From positions 1 through 64,000 of the forward strand of contig DVDT01000073.1 of assembly GCA_015296085.1 (NCBI GenBank): a stretch of DNA of 64,000 nt, in the 5' to 3' direction. The notes beneath the pieces were generated by a model. The model was not told the DNA's origin. It saw only the letters and a program-made list of their open reading frames with translations, and did no database searches. Position numbers and translations under genes: made by a program. Origin of the DNA: Trichormus sp. M33_DOE_039 (GTDB taxonomy: Bacteria > Cyanobacteriota > Cyanobacteriia > Cyanobacteriales > Nostocaceae). Below, piece after piece: positions 35,599 through 44,989 of the stretch (within the stretch, counting starts at the first letter, position 1; each line of letters begins with the position of its first letter).

Positions 35599-36573
35599 AT
35601 GGAAAAAGATTTTTATTATTATTTTAAGCTAAGTTTAGCAATAGTAATTTCATGCTTTATCAGCATTGCTTGCTATAACAGTAATTTATATAGTAATTTC
35701 CATCATCGAACATCATCAAATTCAGAATGTCGATTAATTAAACATGAATTAGGTGAGACTTGTATACCTCCAAATCCCCAGCGTATTATTGTTACCGATC
35801 AAGTTGCGTTAGAAGCTGTAATTGCATTAGGATTAAAACCTATAGGTGCTCCTGATACTAGTTATGTAGCTAGTAAATCTAGTTTTCTCAAGGACAAAAT
35901 TTCTGGTATAACTTATATCGGTAAAGAACATCAGTTTAATTTAGAAAAAATATTAGATTTACATCCAGATTTAATTATTAGCTTATATGGAATTAGTTCC
36001 ACAAATTATCAATTGTTTTCAAAAATAGCTCCTACAGTGCAATTTAAATATGTTCATGCACGATGGCAACAATCTTTACAACAAATTGCTGACGTATTAG
36101 GGAGGGCGGAAAAAGCGGAAAAATTATTAATTGAGTACAAACAGCGATTAACAAAATTCCGCAGTATTTTCCAGAATAAAATTAATCACATCAAAGTATC
36201 TGTCAGCCGTTTTCATGGGGGTGTAAAGCTACCTGAGTTTCGTTCTCAATTTTCCTTCCCTGGCAGTATTTTGTACGAACTCGGTATTTCTATGCCAGAC
36301 GCTCAAAGTCAGTTAATTAAAACTCCTGATGATACTTTAGTCATCCTCAACTTAGAACGGATAGATTTACTTGATGCTGATGTTTTATTTGTAGCTGTCG
36401 ATCCTGGTGCTAGGGATTTATTCCAGAAATATCAAAATACTCGTCTTTGGCAAACTCTGAATGTAGTCCAGAATCAGCGAGTTTATAGTGTTGATTCTAG
36501 TTACTGGATTTTTGGTAGTATTCTCTCAGCTAATGCCATAGTTGATGATTTATTTAAGTATTTACTAAAATAA
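35599..36573 (+). CDS. Cassette 4 periplasmic ferri-siderophore binding lipoprotein (FecB/FhuD type)
   Basis: The 324-residue protein has a lipobox SIAC near residue 25. It contains CRLIKHELGETCIPPNPQRI, NLEKILDLHPDLIISLYG and VQNQRVYSVDSSYW. It closely resembles the cassette 3 protein. The gene is the last of the only plus-strand cassette and converges on the unknown gene at 36590. Confidence 0.9.
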   Translation: MEKDFYYYFKLSLAIVISCFISIACYNSNLYSNFHHRTSSNSECRLIKHELGETCIPPNPQRIIVTDQVALEAVIALGLKPIGAPDTSYVASKSSFLKDKISGITYIGKEHQFNLEKILDLHPDLIISLYGISSTNYQLFSKIAPTVQFKYVHARWQQSLQQIADVLGRAEKAEKLLIEYKQRLTKFRSIFQNKINHIKVSVSRFHGGVKLPEFRSQFSFPGSILYELGISMPDAQSQLIKTPDDTLVILNLERIDLLDADVLFVAVDPGARDLFQKYQNTRLWQTLNVVQNQRVYSVDSSYWIFGSILSANAIVDDLFKYLLK

Positions 36574-36589
36574 CCATAATTAATTGCAT

Positions 36590-37339
36590 CTACCAAAAAT
36601 CATGTTCGATAGGTTCTGAACCAATCAGAAAATCAAAATTACCTTCACCTCTGCTTTGTTTAAGTGTTTCCATGATTTTTTGTGGGCTATCGTAGGGGCC
36701 ACTAACATAGCATGGTTTTCCATCACGACCGCATTCAATACGAATGCTTCCATCCCAGTTTCCGAGGTGAGAACGTGATTTTTCAAAATCTTTGTGTGGT
36801 TGAAATCCTAAGCTTTGTGCATATTCATAAGCACTAAATATCATCCCTTGAGCGACTTCCAGGGAAACCTCTTGCGGTTTTTCAGGAAATGGCTGGAATA
36901 ATAGTTCTGCAAACTCTTGAAATTCTCTTTTGTCTAATGTACGGGGTTCTGTAGCATCTTTAATCCCTAAGCACCAGACATCTAGAAGATAACTACAAAC
37001 TGCGATTTGATTGTACCGAACAGTTCTAGCAATAACCACTAATCCTAAACCGCGCTCAATAGACCCATTGTTCTTGGCAGGTACAATATTGTCCAGCAGG
37101 TTTTTGATGCTATTGTCTGAAGAGTCTTTAGGTAATAAGTGGACTAGATTATCGCTTGCTAAACACTTGTAAACGGGGTCTAATTCACCTTTTTCCAATT
37201 TATCTAATGTGGTTTGCTCTGCTTGATTTTTCAGTACTGCATTAACGTCTGATACTTTAATACCTAGTTTTCTAGCTATTTGTTTGGGTGTTAAATTTAA
37301 TGCCCGTAAATCATCAACTTGTTGTTGTATTTCTGTCAT
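36590..37339 (-). CDS. Uncharacterised helix-turn-helix protein
   Basis: The 249-residue protein begins with a helix-turn-helix-like segment (LTPKQIARKLGIKVSDVNAVL, residues ~16-36). The rest is a soluble domain of unknown fold with GSIERGLGLVVIARTVRYNQ and a C-terminal IRIECGRDGKPCYVSGPYD. I do not recognise a family with confidence. It sits between cassettes 4 and 5, has no operator of the receptor type and shares no promoter with a cassette. Its relation to iron uptake is unknown. Confidence 0.65.
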   Translation of the reverse strand: MTEIQQQVDDLRALNLTPKQIARKLGIKVSDVNAVLKNQAEQTTLDKLEKGELDPVYKCLASDNLVHLLPKDSSDNSIKNLLDNIVPAKNNGSIERGLGLVVIARTVRYNQIAVCSYLLDVWCLGIKDATEPRTLDKREFQEFAELLFQPFPEKPQEVSLEVAQGMIFSAYEYAQSLGFQPHKDFEKSRSHLGNWDGSIRIECGRDGKPCYVSGPYDSPQKIMETLKQSRGEGNFDFLIGSEPIEHDFW

Positions 37340-37575
37340 AAAGCACCACTTTCTATAAAAAATATATGCAAAATTATTAAATCAAATATCGTTTTTATTA
37401 ATTTAATTTCCAAAAATTAATTATATTTTGATCATAATACTTAAACAAATAAAAAAACTCGTGAAAAATATATCTCAATACGTGGTAAATAGATAGTAAG
37501 CTTAAGACTCTGTAACAATTTTACCCAAATACTTGAGGACTCTTAAAACTAGCACTCAGCATTTTCCAGCTATCT

Positions 37576-38631
37576 CTATGGTTTTAAGGTATTCAATAGT
37601 AAAAGTGATGGCAGTTGTTCTAATATCAGAAAATTAGCCATAGGTGCGCCAATTACACCGCCCCATAGAGTGTAGTCTACAAAGTAAACTCGTCCTTCTC
37701 TCCAGGCTCGTGAATTGTGCAAGAGGGGATTTTTAGCCCATTTTTCCTTGAGTTCTTGGAGGGGAACTTTGTAAGTAGATTCACCATTCCAGTTATCTAA
37801 CCAAGTAGTAACAATGACAATATCTGCGTCGAGTTGAGCCAAAGTTTCTAGGTTAATCTGTGGTCTTACCCCTAATTTTCGTTCTATATTTGGCAGGAAG
37901 ACGGGTTGAAAGCCAATTTTTTCGAGGATTTTAATAGTATCTCCGTTATATACAACCTCTATATAGTCCATTGCTTGACTACAAGCAATATTCAGCACTC
38001 GCGGATGGGTTTTGACGAGAGGAGCTAATTGAGTGCGGACTGTAGCAAGTTGTTGCTGTTGTGCGGTAATGATTGATGAGATGTTTTTCTGAGTGTTAAG
38101 AGCTTTAGCAATAATTTTAATGTTTTCCTGCCAGCTTTGATCATTATCTACTAAGACAGTTGGCGCGATCGCAGACAATAACTTATTTTCCTGAAAGTTC
38201 ATGCCTAAAATCAAATCGGGTTTGAGTAGAGTCAAAGCTTCTAGAGATGGCTGGGAGCGATCGCCTAAATTAATCGGTTGACTGGTGACAAAATTTCCTA
38301 AATAGGGAATCTGTTGGCTAGGATTATCGAATTGGGGCGATCGCACTAAATAAGCATCGGCATAAGCAGCAGGTTGCACATCCAAAGCTAACACCAGACT
38401 CAACATCTTCGGGTCGAGAACCGCTATTTTCTGGGGTTTACCGCAAATCTTGGTTTTTCCTACTGCATGTTCTACCACTCGACAATTAGTAGACTGTGGG
38501 ACATTATTTTCTAACTTGGTTTTATCAGCCATACCACCTTGACAAGCTGTAATCAAGATGGCTGTGACTAAAACCAAGGCAATGTATTTATATAATAAAG
38601 CGATCGCATTTTGGCAAGTTTCCAACAACAT
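37576..38631 (-). CDS. Cassette 5 periplasmic ferri-siderophore binding lipoprotein (FecB/FhuD type)
   Basis: From the ATG at 38631 (TTG at 38652 possible) 351 residues are encoded, with lipobox LITAC near residue 30. Family segments are CRVVEHAVGKTKICGKPQK, SLEALTLLKPDLILGMNF and WREGRVYFVDYTLWGG. The second N-terminal Cys is shifted by two residues relative to the paralogues (KTKIC, not TC). It contains INLETLAQLDADIVIVTTWL in the C-lobe. It starts 23 bp after the cassette 5 receptor stop. Confidence 0.9.
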   Translation of the reverse strand: MLLETCQNAIALLYKYIALVLVTAILITACQGGMADKTKLENNVPQSTNCRVVEHAVGKTKICGKPQKIAVLDPKMLSLVLALDVQPAAYADAYLVRSPQFDNPSQQIPYLGNFVTSQPINLGDRSQPSLEALTLLKPDLILGMNFQENKLLSAIAPTVLVDNDQSWQENIKIIAKALNTQKNISSIITAQQQQLATVRTQLAPLVKTHPRVLNIACSQAMDYIEVVYNGDTIKILEKIGFQPVFLPNIERKLGVRPQINLETLAQLDADIVIVTTWLDNWNGESTYKVPLQELKEKWAKNPLLHNSRAWREGRVYFVDYTLWGGVIGAPMANFLILEQLPSLLLLNTLKP

Positions 38632-38654
38632 TATCAACTCAACAAAAATCAAGG

Positions 38655-41234
38655 TTAGAACTGAATTGAAAACGAGCCGATAACGGTAAAAGGCGCACCA
38701 GGATAGATTGTATTTCTGGCTTGAGATGTTTCATAGTAAGTTTCATTGAAAAGATTGCGGAAATTTAGGGCTAACCTCCAGTTATCTCGTTTGTAATATA
38801 TTGCTGAATCGGTTCGGAAATAGCTGGACAAAACGCTGGTATTTTCCACGTCGGCGTATCTATCTCCCACATAATAAAGTCCTAAACCAAAGCCCAAACC
38901 TTTTAAATCACCGCTTTGCAGTTCATAGCTTGTCCACAAACTTGCAGCGTGTTCCGGTACATTATCAATGCGATTGCCTACGGGAATGGTATTGTCCTTG
39001 GAGGTAATTGCATCGGTGTATGTGTAGGATGCAATGATATTCCAACCTGGCAGAATTTCACCACTAATATCTAATTCAATCCCTCTACTTCTTTGTTCTC
39101 CAACCTGCACAGATAAATTGGGATCGTTGGGGTCGGAAGTCACAACATTAGTTTTAGTAATCTCGTAGGCTGCTAGGGTTGCTGAAAGTTTTTCGCTAAT
39201 ATCTGCCTTGATACCAACTTCGTACTGCGTTCCTCTTGTTGGCTTAAAAGGTTCGTTGCTTGCCGAACGACCAAAAAAGCGATCGGGTTTAAAGGATTGA
39301 GAATAACTGGCATAGAGAGAAATCGGTTGAATTGGTTGATAAACTATCCCAATCCGGGGACTAAAAGCACTGAGAGATTCTTCACTCGCTGTTTCTGAGA
39401 AACCTTCTTCTTTTCTTTGGAAGGCATCAAAGCGACCACCAACTAAGACCTTGAGATTATCTGCAACAGTAATTTGGTCTTGGAAGTAAATCCCTAGAGT
39501 ATCTCTTTGAGTTGTGTAAGAGAAAGTGCTTTCATCAGGTGTAGCAGGGAGTTCTACATCATAATTAGGATTAAAAATGTCCAGCAATATGGGGTCTGCC
39601 ACATCGAATGAGGTGTATTTCCAGGTGTTGCGTCTTAACTCCACCCCAATTAAAGGTTGATGGACAATCGATCCCGTCTTGAACTTGCCAACTACTTCTG
39701 TTTGTAGGGTATAAATGTCTCGGATGAACTCATCACGACTCACGTATATTGGGGCGAACTGGTCATCAATTAAGTCATAACCACCATAGGTGTAAGTACC
39801 AGATGATTTACCAGAAACAAAGGAAAACGCATTACGCAGCTGCCAGTCTTTGCTAAATTCATGCTCTAATCGATAGCCAATCCGAAAAGTGCTATCGTCA
39901 TAAACGTGGGGCAGACCAATGAAACGACTAATGGGGATAGGCGCAGGTCGATCGCCAATGGAAGGAAGCCCGCGATCAAAAAGATAATCGTTGTGTTGGT
40001 ATTCTAAGTCAAAGGTTAAAGAAGTGCGATCGCTAATATTCCAAGTAATTACAGGTGCGACAAATACCCGTTCTAGAAAGTTATAATCGCGAAAACTTCC
40101 AGAATTTTGATAAGCCACATTCAAGCGATACAACAGTGAACCATCATCTGTCAGTGGCCCCGAAATATCAAAACTAGGGCGATAAAAGGCATAATTACCC
40201 ACATTCAACTCAGCCGCATAATAAGGAGTTCTTAGGGGTTGTTTGGTGACAACATTGATAATTCCTCCTGGTTCAACCTGACCGAATAGCACCGAAGCCG
40301 GCCCTTTGAGAACTTCGATGCGATCAATGTTAGCTGTGTCTACCTGGGAATAAAAGTCAGTATCATTAAAACCATTACGGAAGTTGCCATCCTGATCGAA
40401 ACCACGAACTCTATATCCACCTGCATCGGTACCACCATAATTACCTTGTTTGTTGACACCACTAACATTTTCCAAGGCTTCTTGTAGGCGCGTCGTCTTT
40501 TGGTCTTCTAAAATTTGACGCGGAATCACTTGAATCGAACCAGGAATATCGCGCACAGGAGTATCGGTTTTAGTCGCAGTTGAAGCGTTTGGTACCCGAT
40601 ATCTGTCTTGTTCTCCCGTTACAACCAATTCAATCGGTTCATCCTGCTGTGCTGCGGGTTCTTCTGGAGGTGTCTGGCTTTCTGGTGGTTCCACCGTTTG
40701 CGGTGTTTGGGGTGTTTGTGCTGCTGTTGTTGGTGATGCTACTTCAAAAATCAACCCTGCATTATCATCAAATAACTCCACCGCAGGTAAAGATGTCTCA
40801 CCCACTACTGTTAACCGCACAGTATTTGCGTCAATATTAGTAACTGTGATCTCAGCAATTCCCTCTATGGGTTTTTCTGAGCGATATGTAAAAGCATCTC
40901 CGTTGGGTAGTTGTAATTGTCCACCAGTAATCTCTGCAATAAAATTGTTTCCCGTGCTGCGATTGGTAATTTGCAGTTTTTCCCCTTGGGTGGTTTCTAA
41001 AATTACATCCAATCCTTTGGCTGTGGAATTGGCTTTTACTCCTGTAATGAGAATAATAGTTTCTTGGGTGGTGGTTGGTGTTTGTGCCAAAATGCGAGTA
41101 TTAAATTGGCTTTTATCCTCGCCTACTGTCTCGGCTTTTGTGGGAGTGGCGAATAAAATAGCGATCGCCAACGGCGCAAACGAAGCGATCGCACTTGTTA
41201 GCAGCAAGCTTGAAAACCATTTATCTAATCTCAT
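38655..41234 (-). CDS. Cassette 5 TonB-dependent siderophore receptor with AMIN domain
   Basis: The 859-residue protein starts at ATG 41234. Order: signal peptide, AMIN domain (GLDVILETTQGEKLQ, LPNGDAFTYRSEKPIEG), linker rich in TPQ and PPE, TonB box PIELVVTGEQD, plug (RDIPGSIQVIPRQILEDQK, VRGFDQD, NIDRIEVLKGPASVLFG, PGGIINVVTKQ) and barrel ending VIGSFSIQF. Its AMIN domain is of the TYRSEKPIEG type shared with cassettes 7 and 8, while its operator and regulator belong to the cassette 1-5 group, so the modules have been reshuffled. Confidence 0.93.
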   Translation of the reverse strand: MRLDKWFSSLLLTSAIASFAPLAIAILFATPTKAETVGEDKSQFNTRILAQTPTTTQETIILITGVKANSTAKGLDVILETTQGEKLQITNRSTGNNFIAEITGGQLQLPNGDAFTYRSEKPIEGIAEITVTNIDANTVRLTVVGETSLPAVELFDDNAGLIFEVASPTTAAQTPQTPQTVEPPESQTPPEEPAAQQDEPIELVVTGEQDRYRVPNASTATKTDTPVRDIPGSIQVIPRQILEDQKTTRLQEALENVSGVNKQGNYGGTDAGGYRVRGFDQDGNFRNGFNDTDFYSQVDTANIDRIEVLKGPASVLFGQVEPGGIINVVTKQPLRTPYYAAELNVGNYAFYRPSFDISGPLTDDGSLLYRLNVAYQNSGSFRDYNFLERVFVAPVITWNISDRTSLTFDLEYQHNDYLFDRGLPSIGDRPAPIPISRFIGLPHVYDDSTFRIGYRLEHEFSKDWQLRNAFSFVSGKSSGTYTYGGYDLIDDQFAPIYVSRDEFIRDIYTLQTEVVGKFKTGSIVHQPLIGVELRRNTWKYTSFDVADPILLDIFNPNYDVELPATPDESTFSYTTQRDTLGIYFQDQITVADNLKVLVGGRFDAFQRKEEGFSETASEESLSAFSPRIGIVYQPIQPISLYASYSQSFKPDRFFGRSASNEPFKPTRGTQYEVGIKADISEKLSATLAAYEITKTNVVTSDPNDPNLSVQVGEQRSRGIELDISGEILPGWNIIASYTYTDAITSKDNTIPVGNRIDNVPEHAASLWTSYELQSGDLKGLGFGLGLYYVGDRYADVENTSVLSSYFRTDSAIYYKRDNWRLALNFRNLFNETYYETSQARNTIYPGAPFTVIGSFSIQF

Positions 41235-41389
41235 TTATCTACCCACATGAAATCAAACTACTTGTCCGTAACTCAAGCGGACAGCTATTAAAAGAATATT
41301 TTTGGAATTACCAGCTAAAATCTTATTAGTAAGTATTGTCAAGAATTTTACGGAAAGTAGAGGGAACGCTCAAGTCTAGTATGTTCTCC

Positions 41390-41418
41390 AAACGGAATTT
41401 TTCGGTTCTTGAAACGGA
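41390..41418. promoter_or_regulatory. Twin operator before cassette 5 receptor (ACGGA class)
   Basis: AAACGGAATTTTTCGG (41390) and AAACGGAATTTTTTCGG (41412) are 22 bp apart, 156 bp before the receptor ATG. They lie between the receptor and the PepSY gene, so the receptor can be controlled apart from the PepSY gene. Confidence 0.75.
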
Positions 41419-41513
41419 ATTTTTTCGGAAAAAAACGCTAGTACATAACTCAAGTAAATATTAGAAAATCGCCATTTTCTGGGAATTTTGGCTGTAAAGA
41501 GGTATTTAGCAAT

Positions 41514-42632
41514 CTAAGTTTTTAAATTTACAGGGCTGACATCTTGAGATTTTAGGAATTTAGGCCGATAACGCCACATTGCAAAGCCAGTGACAAACAA
41601 TACAGTAGGAGCAAGACCAACGAAAATATAGAGAATACGAGTTGCTAGTCCGCCAAAAGTACCGTAATGTAGGGGGATAAAAGCATCTAGCACTTTATCA
41701 CCAACAGAAAGCGATCGCGAACTCCGAACATACAACACCTTTCCTGTGTATTGATCTAAATACACTCTGCTACGCCAAACTTCTTTTTCTTCAGCAAATC
41801 TTTTACCCACTCTAAATACAGACTCTGGGCTAGTGGGAAAAGAAATATAAGTAGTAGTAGCTTCTGGTAAAGCTTGATCAGCGCGCTGCAAAATTTCTCC
41901 TAAAGCTAATGTTGATTTCCCTAGAATCGGTTGAGATTTAGGTTCTATCGGTTTCGCAGAAAAAGTAGCAGCATAAATCACAGGTTCAGAGTAAGAGTAA
42001 AAATTCCAACAAAATCCTGTGAAACCAGCAATTCCCAAAAATACTGCGGCGATCGCTCCTACTACTTTATGGATATCAAAATTTTTACGTTTGATATGAC
42101 CATTCCATTTGATTTTGAACCCTGCAATTAGCTTTCGCCAACCCGGCCAGAGAATCATCCCTGTAATGCTGAGGATTAACATTAACAATGCTGCTATCCC
42201 CACAATCATCATTCCAATATCGCCAGCCAGTAAAGAATAGTGAAGTTTGTAAATCATACTCATGATGGTGTATTCACTATTGCGATCGCCTAAAATTTTA
42301 CCTGTGTATGGATTGACAATTACTTCTAATGTCGGTTTATGTGGAGATTGCAATTCGATGTGTATTGGTTGGTTGGGTTTTTGGGGTAATTGCAAAAAAC
42401 TAAAACTTAAGCTGGGATCGGGATAGGCTAGTTTCACATTATCAATAACAGATAATATTGACACCTGTTGCTGTTGGGGTGTGATTTTGCTAAACTGTAA
42501 TTCCAACAAAAAATGACTAATTTCTTCCTGAAAAACTAGTAAGCTACCTGTGAAGCCAACTACCATAATAATTAACCCAACAGCTAATCCTAAATAACGG
42601 TGTATTTGGAAAGCCAAATTGCGAAATTTCAT
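41514..42632 (-). CDS. PepSY-type membrane protein, possible siderophore reductase
   Basis: The ATG at 42632 (MKFRNLAFQIHRYLG; TTG at 42653 less likely) gives 372 residues with four membrane helices around two periplasmic PepSY-like segments (LEVIVNPYTGKILG and RVYLDQYTGKVLY). Conserved His residues occur in or near helices (IHRYLG, KLHYSLL, IHKVVG, PLHYG), as expected for heme binding in the FegA/PiuB/FoxB group, some members of which reduce ferri-siderophores. It is the only such gene in the cluster and lies between the cassette 5 regulator and receptor. Confidence 0.8.
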   Translation of the reverse strand: MKFRNLAFQIHRYLGLAVGLIIMVVGFTGSLLVFQEEISHFLLELQFSKITPQQQQVSILSVIDNVKLAYPDPSLSFSFLQLPQKPNQPIHIELQSPHKPTLEVIVNPYTGKILGDRNSEYTIMSMIYKLHYSLLAGDIGMMIVGIAALLMLILSITGMILWPGWRKLIAGFKIKWNGHIKRKNFDIHKVVGAIAAVFLGIAGFTGFCWNFYSYSEPVIYAATFSAKPIEPKSQPILGKSTLALGEILQRADQALPEATTTYISFPTSPESVFRVGKRFAEEKEVWRSRVYLDQYTGKVLYVRSSRSLSVGDKVLDAFIPLHYGTFGGLATRILYIFVGLAPTVLFVTGFAMWRYRPKFLKSQDVSPVNLKT

Positions 42633-42725
42633 ATTAAAGCTATTTATTCTCAATATTTAATAACCGCAAAGTCATATCAAATTCTAGGGTGAATTTGGCT
42701 CTATGTTTGGCAGATAAACTTTGTG

Positions 42726-43724
42726 CTAAACAGCGTTTTTGCGGGAGTAAACGCTAGGCTTGACACCAAACTTCTTATAAAAAGCTGTCATAAAAGCACT
42801 GCGGCTAGAATAACCTACATATTGAGCTACTTGATTGACATTCAATTTTGCATCCAAAAGTAATTCTTGCGCTCGTTCCATGCGATAGTTATGTAAATAA
42901 CCAAAGACAGTTGTACCGAATATTTGCTGAAAGCCTTTTTTAAGAGTGCAATCATTCAGATTGACTTGCCGTGCTAATGCTATTAATGTTGGTGGATTAG
43001 TAAAATTATTAATCAGAATATCTCTAGCTTGATAAATACTATCAATCTGTATTGGCTTGAGACTAATATTTGTATCAAATGGTGGTGAATCTTGTAAATC
43101 TTCCAATCGAATTGCCATTAATTCTAAAACTTTAGCCTCTAAATATAGTTGCTTTGTTAAAGCTTGATAAGGACAATTTAATATCTGTTGTAAAATTGTT
43201 TGCATTTGTGGGGTTGTCCTACCAATTTGAAATAAATTTATTTCACTATCGGCTTTTTCAATAATGTTTCTAAGATTGACTGGTAATGTATCAAAATGAG
43301 GAATTGTCAAACTTTTAAACAAAGAATATTCAATATGAACATCTAACTTTAACATCCTTTCTTGTGCTTCCCACTCCTGATATCCTCTTTCACCATTATC
43401 AACAGCCAATGATACAAAATTTTGTCCTGTTTTGACATCTCTATTATGATCGCTATGATTGAAAATACTAAAACCTAATTCTAAATAAGTACAATTTTGA
43501 TTTGGTGTAGTGACAACAACTAAATCTTCTTGCAACTTATAATCATCTATCAACAGAGAAATTCCGGGTCGTACGTGATACCAATATCTATAACCATGAC
43601 TTATGCCTTTGGGATCATGTAGTCGAAATTCATAAGTTATTGGTTGAAAATGACTGTTATTATCAAGTGAAGTTGACGGCAATAAATGATAACAATCTGC
43701 CGATTCTTCTAAAACAAGGGTCAC
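42726..43724 (-). CDS. Cassette 5 AraC-family (PchR-type) regulator
   Basis: The GTG at 43724 (GGAG about 12 bases upstream) begins VTLVLEE, aligning with the MTI- starts of other cassettes; a TTG at 43745 would add seven residues. The product has 332 residues with QILNCPYQALTKQLYLEAK, LNDCTLKKGFQQIFGTT and YVGYSSRSAFMTAFYKKFG. It is of the ACGGA-box group and precedes PepSY and the receptor on the same strand. Confidence 0.88.
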   Translation of the reverse strand: MTLVLEESADCYHLLPSTSLDNNSHFQPITYEFRLHDPKGISHGYRYWYHVRPGISLLIDDYKLQEDLVVVTTPNQNCTYLELGFSIFNHSDHNRDVKTGQNFVSLAVDNGERGYQEWEAQERMLKLDVHIEYSLFKSLTIPHFDTLPVNLRNIIEKADSEINLFQIGRTTPQMQTILQQILNCPYQALTKQLYLEAKVLELMAIRLEDLQDSPPFDTNISLKPIQIDSIYQARDILINNFTNPPTLIALARQVNLNDCTLKKGFQQIFGTTVFGYLHNYRMERAQELLLDAKLNVNQVAQYVGYSSRSAFMTAFYKKFGVKPSVYSRKNAV

Positions 43725-43903
43725 GTCGATTCGCTCCGACTTCAAAATACTCTACGAGCAGGCTTGCACCTACAAAAGTTATGGAATTTGGAATTGCTCA
43801 ATAAAATAGATGACAATTAATAAGGGAATTCCAACTAAAGAAAATATCCCATCGTAAGAGGATGTTTGAAAATTGTTTCGCTGTGTTTTTAAACACTTAT
43901 TTA

Positions 43904-43933
43904 TCCCCCCTAACCCCCCTTGAAAAAGGGGGG
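43904..43933. repeat. C-run/G-run hairpin repeat
   Basis: ACCCCCCTTGAAAAAGGGGGG forms a stem of six to seven G-C pairs, a motif common between cyanobacterial genes. The surrounding 400 bp between the cassette 5 regulator and the DUF1636 gene holds no other feature I can support. Confidence 0.6.
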
Positions 43934-44124
43934 AACTAGACCTCTAAGGGTTAGCAGAGGAAGCAGAGGGAGATCAGGATTTTTATTGACATCTTTGCTC
44001 TTGATTATTAAATATTTTAATTTCTGGAAGTCCCTAAGATTAATTGTCTACAAATGAGTATTAAAAGTTATGAAATTAACTTAATCAAGTAGGGCAACAC
44101 TAGGTGTAGGGTTGCCAATAGCAA

Positions 44125-44517
44125 CTAATCTTCAGGCTTTGTCAGTACAGAAGGAATACTTGCAAAAATAGCAGATTCTAACTCTTTTGGGAGTTTTTCC
44201 CACATAAACGCCCCTTTACGATTATTAATATACATCTGTGTAAACTCCAGTAAGGCCGAAGCATTTTCTGTATCTGGAGGTAGATCCACAAGTAAATAGG
44301 TAGGCTTTTCCGGGCTGGAAACTGCTACAACACAGCCACGACTACAAGCCCACAAACATCCTACAGGATTAATTTCCAGGTCTTCTATTGCGAATTTTTC
44401 TGTGGATAAAGCGGTCAGTTTATCAAGTAGAATACTGCCATCACAAACCTGATTTTCGGCTAATTCCTCAGATGAACGGTGACAAGATTTGCAAACAAAT
44501 AAGGTATGTTTGATCAT
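44125..44517 (-). CDS. DUF1636-type Cys-rich metal-binding protein (copy 2)
   Basis: The ATG at 44517 gives 130 residues starting MIKHTLFVCKSC; the longer TTG start at 44544 is less likely. Cys pattern: CKSC near the N-terminus and GCLWACSRGC in the middle, followed by a PTYLLVDL strand. It lies 67 bp downstream of exbD on the same strand, so it probably shares the ExbB-ExbD transcript. Copies 1 and 3 instead follow binding-protein genes. Confidence 0.8.
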   Translation of the reverse strand: MIKHTLFVCKSCHRSSEELAENQVCDGSILLDKLTALSTEKFAIEDLEINPVGCLWACSRGCVVAVSSPEKPTYLLVDLPPDTENASALLEFTQMYINNRKGAFMWEKLPKELESAIFASIPSVLTKPED

Positions 44518-44584
44518 GGTTTTAATATGTGTTGATGATGGCAATAAAGAACCCCACGCCCGGTCAACCTTGATGTGATGACAA

Positions 44585-44989
44585 CTACTGCTTTTGAGTA
44601 GCGATCGCTAACTTAGCACCTTTAACCTGTCGAACTTGATCCATGACAGCAACAACCTTACCATGACCGACCCGTTCATCAGCATTAATCACCACCAAAG
44701 TATCAGCATTAGAACCAACCACATTACGAATTTGTTCCGCCAAAGAATCAACTAGTACAGGTTGACGATTCAAACTAACTGCCCCTTGCTCGTCAACTGT
44801 AATCGTAATCTTAGCTGGGACTTGCTGTTGATTGGATGTAGCCGCCTTGGGTAAATTGACAGGTAAACCTTCAGAGCGAGTTAAAAACAGCGTTGACATG
44901 ATAAAAAATGTCAAAATCGCAAAAATCACGTCAATCATCGGCACAATATTAATCTGTGCGGGGATATCGGGTTCATCTTGCAGACGCAT
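44585..44989 (-). CDS. exbD: ExbD-type biopolymer transport protein
   Basis: The ATG at 44989 (AAGGGG upstream) gives 134 residues: a short cytoplasmic tail MRLQDEPDIPAQINIVP, one membrane helix with the essential Asp of the family (IVPMIDVIFAILTFFIM) and a periplasmic domain. With ExbB it forms the proton-driven motor that energises TonB and thereby all receptors of this cluster. The gene overlaps exbB by 17 bp. An in-frame ATG at 45010 would lie further inside exbB. Confidence 0.92.
   Translation of the reverse strand: MRLQDEPDIPAQINIVPMIDVIFAILTFFIMSTLFLTRSEGLPVNLPKAATSNQQQVPAKITITVDEQGAVSLNRQPVLVDSLAEQIRNVVGSNADTLVVINADERVGHGKVVAVMDQVRQVKGAKLAIATQKQ

Noticed and set aside
43904-43933. 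C-run/G-run hairpin as a terminator of the cassette 5 regulator or the DUF1636 gene
   Set aside because: It lies upstream of both minus-strand neighbours' ends or starts in a way that does not terminate either, and no T-run follows; better described as a dispersed repeat.
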